Translations under genes and position numbers: made by a program | Notes under the pieces: generated by a model | What the model was told of the DNA's origin: nothing | The model's database searches: none | What the model saw: only the letters and a program-made list of their open reading frames with translations | Shown: piece after piece, positions 60,579 through 64,000 of the stretch | Layout: every line of letters starts with the position of its first letter | How positions within the stretch are numbered: position 1 is the first letter of the stretch | Source of the DNA: a virus | Reading direction: 5' to 3' (one strand) | IMG/VR virus record: IMGVR_UViG_3300044716_000122 | Span: 1-64,000 of that record | Length of the DNA stretch: 64,000 nucleotides

Positions 60579-61050
60579 CGGCTTTCTTATATAATTCAGT
60601 AGCTTTTGCAGGATTGCAAAGGTCAGCATGTGCCTCAGCTCCCTTAAGCAAAAACTCAATTTTGTCTAAGTAATATAACATCTTCTCATCATCACAGCAG
60701 TCTACATGTTTAGCCCACTGAACTCCAAGACGACAATCAATTTTGCAGGTACGCAAATGGTACCTAGTACATACTCCTACATTAGGGCAAGGAGCAAATT
60801 CCAATTTGTACACACCATCAGGAAGTGGAGTAAAGCTATCTGTCTCCTCTACTGTTAGTCCAAAAGAATAAGCAGTAAATATGTTTACCTCACTTACTAC
60901 AAACTCAAAGTTAAAAGGGTCATCAAACCCAGGTAGAGTAATACTAATTTCTGCACTAGTGGGAACTACTGGATAAAATGATGTATCCAAGATAGATAAG
61001 AAAGCGCAGTCTTTGGCTTTTAATGCTTCGATGTTTAGTTGTACATTCAT
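60544..61050 (-). CDS. Conserved structural-cluster protein, 168 aa
   Basis: The 168-aa protein has a strand-rich N-terminal half (residues 1-100: FYPVVPTSAEISITLPGFDD; YKLEFAPCPNVGVCTRYHLR) followed by a Cys-rich turn (TCKIDCRLGVQW; HVDCCDD) and a helical C-terminus (MLYYLDKIEFLLKGAEAHAD; ELYKKADDLLRRFE). I recognise the YHLRTCKxDC block from Bacteroidota phage virion clusters. It probably is a minor structural or chaperone-like protein. No enzymatic motif. Confidence 0.62.
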   Translation of the reverse strand: MNVQLNIEALKAKDCAFLSILDTSFYPVVPTSAEISITLPGFDDPFNFEFVVSEVNIFTAYSFGLTVEETDSFTPLPDGVYKLEFAPCPNVGVCTRYHLRTCKIDCRLGVQWAKHVDCCDDEKMLYYLDKIEFLLKGAEAHADLCNPAKATELYKKADDLLRRFELDC

Positions 61051-61054
61051 GTTT

Positions 61055-61079
61055 AAAAAAGGGGAGTGTTACCTCCCCT
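61055..61079 (-). terminator. Terminator after the 98-aa gene
   Basis: On the minus strand AGGGGAG/CTCCCCT with a short loop is followed by TTTTTT. It lies 16 bases after the 61095 stop and just before the next start, so it can act as a partial, level-setting terminator. It closely resembles the terminator at 61415-61441. Confidence 0.85.
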
Positions 61080-61094
61080 ATTTATTTTAAAAAA

Positions 61095-61391
61095 TTAGTG
61101 AAGGGCTACCCAAGCTGAAGCAGCATAAGCCTCAATTTTTGTAGTTGTAGAATTGTAAATAATAGTGCCATTTACTACACCAGTCAAAGCATTACGCTCA
61201 GTTGTAGTATATGTTTTTAGAGTTACAGTAGAGTTACTAACTTGACCCCCTGCAAGATTCTTTACACAGCAAGTAGGATTAGCCAAAACACTTATTACAA
61301 AATTCTCCAAAGATTCTCCAGGGATAGAGTTTGTATGTGATGTCTTAGTCTCCTTAAGGTATGTACCTGATTTTAGAATAATATCTTTCAT
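61095..61391 (-). CDS. Small virion protein, 98 aa
   Basis: The C-terminal half (KTYTTTERNALTGVVNGTII, then YNSTTTKIEAYAASAWVALH) matches a small module common in phage fibres and structural proteins of Bacteroidota phages (T-T-x-E-R-x-A-L...G-x-I-I-Y-N-x-x-x-x-x-x-x-Y-x-x-G-x-W). The N-terminus is strand-rich (LKSGTYLKETKTSHTNSIPG). The gene stands alone between two near-identical terminators, which suggests it is expressed separately from its neighbours. Confidence 0.6.
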   Translation of the reverse strand: MKDIILKSGTYLKETKTSHTNSIPGESLENFVISVLANPTCCVKNLAGGQVSNSTVTLKTYTTTERNALTGVVNGTIIYNSTTTKIEAYAASAWVALH

Positions 61392-61414
61392 TTTTGTTTT
61401 ATTTAATTAAGGTT

Positions 61415-61441
61415 AAAAAAGGGGAGAGTATTAATCTCCCC
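61415..61441 (-). terminator. Terminator after the 531-aa structural gene
   Basis: On the minus strand GGGGAGA/TCTCCCC with a 7-base loop is followed by TTTTTT. Placed immediately after the 61450 stop, it would make the 531-aa protein transcript end cleanly. Such terminators often follow the most abundant virion gene. Confidence 0.88.
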
Positions 61442-61449
61442 TATTTAGA

Positions 61450-63045
61450 TTAGACGTGAAGACTAGTTGGCAATACGTTATTCAACGCAGTAGCAACCGC
61501 AGCAGTTACACCTGACGCAGCCAAGATGATAACAGAGTGAGTGTTCTCAGACTTCTTCTCAAATCCTACTGGAGAAGCGTCAAGATAAGTGATCTCATAC
61601 ATATCGTAAGTTGTAGCACTATTTACGTACAAGAAATTGTTTGAATCTTCGTTGTAAATAGGATTCCAATACCTACGAGCATCAGAAGTTGCAGGCAAGT
61701 TGTTACCAAAGTAATGACGTTCCATTTCAGCCATAGCCTTACCTTCACCCAAAGGATACTTAATATCTTGAGTAGTAGTTACAGGAATAGCAGCACAGAA
61801 GTTTTCGATATCGAAATCTTGAGTATTGTAAGGACCTTCGTGGATGCTTACTTTGAAACGTACCAAGTTGAATACATAAGGAACTGCATCAGGAACACAA
61901 GCGTTTCCGAATTCATCCATAGCATTACCAACAAGTTTAACACCACAAGCAGTTACAGCAGCAGCAGTTACCAATACTTTCTCCCATGCAATGTTATTGT
62001 AAAGAGGCATCAAAGTGATGTCAGAAATCAAAGGAGTTGCAATTTCAAACATACTGTTACCCAAAGAATCTGCATCTGAATCTCCATCTGTATCAGCAGT
62101 AAAAGTGATTGCACCATAAGTTGCAGCAGGGTAGTATGCTTTCAAAGCATTTAACAAAGTACCTTCTGCTCCAGTAGTAGCAGTAACAGTGATAGTAAAG
62201 TCATCAGCAGTAGTAGTACCACCTGTGATTTTAGTACCAAGAAAAGTGATTACTTCTCCGATAGCGTACCCAGAACCTGCCGCATTAACTGTAACTGCAG
62301 TCAAAATTCCTCCTGCAACAGTAAAGTTAAAGGAAGCACTAGTACCACTACCAGAAGTAGAACTTTGAGTAATAGCAGTATAACTACCATCAGTAAATCC
62401 AGTAGCAGCAGTAGTATTTAATACAACAGTTGATGCACCACCTACGTTTGTACCTGGATCAGGAAGAGTCAAAGTATACTTGTAAGTAGGCAAAGTACCT
62501 TTATAAACATAACTAGCAGTTACATACTTGCTCAACAAAGGAGAAGCGTTAATCTTACCAGCAAGATCGCTCATGTAAGTAGAGCAACCCAAAGAGTCAC
62601 ATCCACCTGCACAATCAGCGCAACAAGCAGTCTTAATGCTTACTGACTCTTGGATCATAGGTTGGAAAACACCTTTGCTCCAGTATTCGTCAATTTTCAA
62701 AGTAACAACATACTCTTCATCGCAAGAGAAAGAAGGAGACTTAGAGTCGTTAACTTCGTCAAAACCGATGTAAGAGATTTGTTGTTTAATGCTAGTATCA
62801 GCTACAGTCTTAACTGCAGAGATAATGTTAGAAACTTTAATAGCAGAAGTCTTGAAAGAACCGTATTTGCTACCAACTGCAGCAGATCCGATAGCTACCA
62901 AGAAATCAGCATCAGCAGTAGTACCACCGATGTTAGAAAAAGTAGTAGGGTTATAAATACCCAATACTTGCAGACCCAAAGCGTCAGTAGTCAATGAAGT
63001 ACTAACTGAGCTAGGTACGAAAATTTGTGTGATTTTGTGATTCAT
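61450..63045 (-). CDS. Abundant structural protein candidate, 531 aa
   Basis: The 531-aa protein has a strand-rich body (residues 1-140, ISYIGFDEVNDSKSPSFSCD followed by EEYVVTLKIDEYWSKGV), a Cys cluster (TACCADCAGGCDSLGCS), an inserted Thr/Gly beta module at about 202-291 and a C-terminal half containing EGPYNTQDFDIENF and MERHYFGNNLPA. It is followed by a strong terminator, as expected for a highly produced virion protein. It could be an auxiliary or major head protein, or a tail-surface protein. I saw no decisive HK97-fold signature, so I do not call it the major capsid protein. Confidence 0.6.
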   Translation of the reverse strand: MNHKITQIFVPSSVSTSLTTDALGLQVLGIYNPTTFSNIGGTTADADFLVAIGSAAVGSKYGSFKTSAIKVSNIISAVKTVADTSIKQQISYIGFDEVNDSKSPSFSCDEEYVVTLKIDEYWSKGVFQPMIQESVSIKTACCADCAGGCDSLGCSTYMSDLAGKINASPLLSKYVTASYVYKGTLPTYKYTLTLPDPGTNVGGASTVVLNTTAATGFTDGSYTAITQSSTSGSGTSASFNFTVAGGILTAVTVNAAGSGYAIGEVITFLGTKITGGTTTADDFTITVTATTGAEGTLLNALKAYYPAATYGAITFTADTDGDSDADSLGNSMFEIATPLISDITLMPLYNNIAWEKVLVTAAAVTACGVKLVGNAMDEFGNACVPDAVPYVFNLVRFKVSIHEGPYNTQDFDIENFCAAIPVTTTQDIKYPLGEGKAMAEMERHYFGNNLPATSDARRYWNPIYNEDSNNFLYVNSATTYDMYEITYLDASPVGFEKKSENTHSVIILAASGVTAAVATALNNVLPTSLHV

Positions 63046-63056
63046 AATTTTATGTT

Positions 63057-63773
63057 TTATTCAGAGTTTTTGATTAGACGATCTTCAGCAAACACAGCTT
63101 GTGCTTGATTGTCATTTGATTGAGCAGCAAACTTAACAGCTAGGTCGACAATGTCAGACTTAGCATATTCAGGGAGTTCACAGTCTTGATTAACAGAACT
63201 ACTTCCATCAAACTTTACGTAACCCTGGACATCTATGCTAAGGGGATAACGTAAGTATGTAACGTAGACTTGGTCAACTGTAAACTTACCATCAGTATAG
63301 ACTGTTAAATTATCATTCCCCAGTGTGGCTATCGTAGTTCTCCACTTAAACGAAGGGTTATAATTATCATCTAGATACTTAGTAGTAAGTTCTCCGTGTC
63401 TAATTAGGTCTACTGTTAAGGGTTCAGAACATTTGTTCTGTGTACCTATAGCGTAAGACGAAATATAGAACATATAGTTTACTGCATCTTCCAAAGGGCA
63501 GTCATAGCCAATGTGAAAGAGATCGTTTGTTTTATTTGGTTTTAAAAGAACGTTAGATTGTTTTAACACTTGTAGGTCATCAATCCGTTTTCTGATAGAA
63601 TCGTATCCTACTTTATAAACGTTGTTAGGATTAAGTTTAGTCTTAACCCAACTAACTTGAGCCTTGTTGAGGTAAACCATAATGTCTTCAATCGGGATAT
63701 CAATATTATCCTGACGGTTGACTTTGTTTAGGGTTAACTTAAACTCATAGATGAGTTCCTCAACTGGGATCAT
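63057..63773 (-). CDS. Head-tail adaptor/connector candidate, 238 aa
   Basis: The N-terminal block IPVEELIYEFKLTLNKVNRQ followed by DNIDIPIEDIMVYLNKAQVS is one I recognise from connector proteins of Bacteroidota phages. It continues with a strand-rich middle (KFTVDQVYVTYLRYPLSIDV) and a helical C-terminus (EYAKSDIVDLAVKFAAQSND). The size and plan, two helical ends around a beta barrel, fit P22 gp4/gp6-like adaptor rings. The position beside the head genes supports this. The exact ring is not resolved. Confidence 0.62.
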   Translation of the reverse strand: MIPVEELIYEFKLTLNKVNRQDNIDIPIEDIMVYLNKAQVSWVKTKLNPNNVYKVGYDSIRKRIDDLQVLKQSNVLLKPNKTNDLFHIGYDCPLEDAVNYMFYISSYAIGTQNKCSEPLTVDLIRHGELTTKYLDDNYNPSFKWRTTIATLGNDNLTVYTDGKFTVDQVYVTYLRYPLSIDVQGYVKFDGSSSVNQDCELPEYAKSDIVDLAVKFAAQSNDNQAQAVFAEDRLIKNSE

Positions 63774-63788
63774 AGTTTGTGTTTATTT

Positions 63789-64000
63789 TTAGAGAGCGTC
63801 AATTCTAGCTTTATTCTTTAACTTGTCCTTAAAGGAATCGTATTCTTCAGTGTGCTTAGGGTCAGTTAAGAAAAGTTCAAACTCTTCAATTGACTTAGCC
63901 CATACATGTTCACCTTCGTATACAATAGAACCTTTAATTCTTACTATGTTTTTATCTACTAGGTCTTTAACAAGAGCCTTAACATCAAGCAAGTCATCAC
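63789..64000 (-). CDS. C-terminal part of a gene entering from the right (partial)
   Basis: The minus frame is open to the window edge, so the true start lies beyond 64000. The visible 70 residues include DDLLDVKALVKDLVDKNIVR and WAKSIEEFELFLTD, basic at the C-terminus. No family is recognised. It lies 15 bases ahead of the adaptor candidate and probably belongs to the head gene cluster. Confidence 0.55.
   Translation of the reverse strand, partial: DDLLDVKALVKDLVDKNIVRIKGSIVYEGEHVWAKSIEEFELFLTDPKHTEEYDSFKDKLKNKARIDAL

Noticed and set aside
60579-60659. Longer N-terminus (TTG start) for the 60390 gene
   Set aside because: It would overlap the upstream gene by 116 bases and adds residues that look like an off-frame reading; ATG 60578 is preferred.
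61450-63045. Major capsid protein
   Set aside because: The gene is probably abundant (terminator, position), but I could not see HK97-fold signatures and the likely capsid gene lies beyond the right edge; it is left as an abundant structural protein.
20348-64000. Many plus-strand frames of 60-120 codons inside the minus arm
   Set aside because: All are shadows of long minus-strand genes with recognisable domains; none has its own gap, promoter or terminator.
1-64000. Alternative genetic code, as in some crAss-like phages with reassigned stops
   Set aside because: TAA, TAG and TGA are all used at gene ends and long genes such as the 13-kb RNA polymerase frame are unbroken under the standard code.
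1-64000. tRNA genes, CRISPR arrays, insertion sequences, integrase or attachment sites
   Set aside because: Gaps are too short and none shows a cloverleaf, regularly spaced repeats, transposase or recombinase motifs; nothing indicates a temperate lifestyle within this window.

Overview
This window is about 64 kb of a tailed double-stranded DNA phage that I place among the crAss-like phages (Crassvirales) infecting a Bacteroidota host. The main evidence is one giant protein that carries the DxDxD metal-binding motif of the crAss-like/YonO-type virion RNA polymerase (here DYDID, at 33407-33421). Around it lies the crAss-like tail, cargo and ejection gene block. The recurring promoter TTG-N19/20-TA[T/A]ATTTG is the Bacteroidota primary-sigma type. 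Base composition is AT-rich. TAA, TAG and TGA are all used as stops, so the genetic code looks standard. Both ends of the window cut through a gene, so this is an internal fragment; terminase, portal and a certain major capsid gene are not visible and probably lie beyond the right edge.

The layout has two converging arms. The plus arm (1-20280) holds early and replication genes. It begins with small accessory ORFs, including a GNAT acetyltransferase and tiny membrane proteins. Next come a conserved 680-aa protein and an M20/M28-like metallopeptidase with a C-terminal zinc ribbon. The replication and recombination block follows: a putative helicase loader, a DnaB-like helicase core, a Sak4-like ATPase, an SSB candidate, a TOPRIM primase, a DnaA domain-IV protein, uracil-DNA glycosylase, a DUF932 protein, a NinG-like nuclease, family A DNA polymerase, a NinB/Orf-like protein, a dATP/dGTP-diphosphohydrolase-like protein, two PD-(D/E)XK nucleases and a GroES-like co-chaperonin. 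The arm ends at a strong bidirectional terminator (20318-20347).

The minus arm (64000 down to 20348) holds the virion and lysis genes. In transcription order these are head and connector proteins, an abundant structural protein, small structural proteins, a fibre-like protein, connector-ring candidates, and a 1622-aa muzzle/stabilization-type tail protein. Then come a DUF5856 ferritin-like protein and a run of basic, Gly-Gly-motif-rich candidate cargo proteins. Two larger cargo proteins, the 4349-aa RNA polymerase fusion and a 1926-aa zincin-containing ejection-type protein follow. A LamG-like fibre pair, a holin, two spanin-like proteins, a metallophosphoesterase and a small protein close the arm. 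No endolysin is recognisable. Each minus-strand module has its own TATATTTG- or TAAATTTG-type promoter (57821, 47288, 30147, 24327).

The most unusual element is the 13-kb gene at 30161-43210. It joins an Ala/Gly-rich hydrophobic segment, an HEXXH zincin-type peptidase motif, the RNA polymerase core and a C-terminal AlkB-type 2-oxoglutarate/Fe(II) dioxygenase in one polypeptide that is probably injected with the DNA. No stretch longer than about 160 bases lacks a gene. I saw no tRNA, CRISPR array, insertion sequence or integrase.
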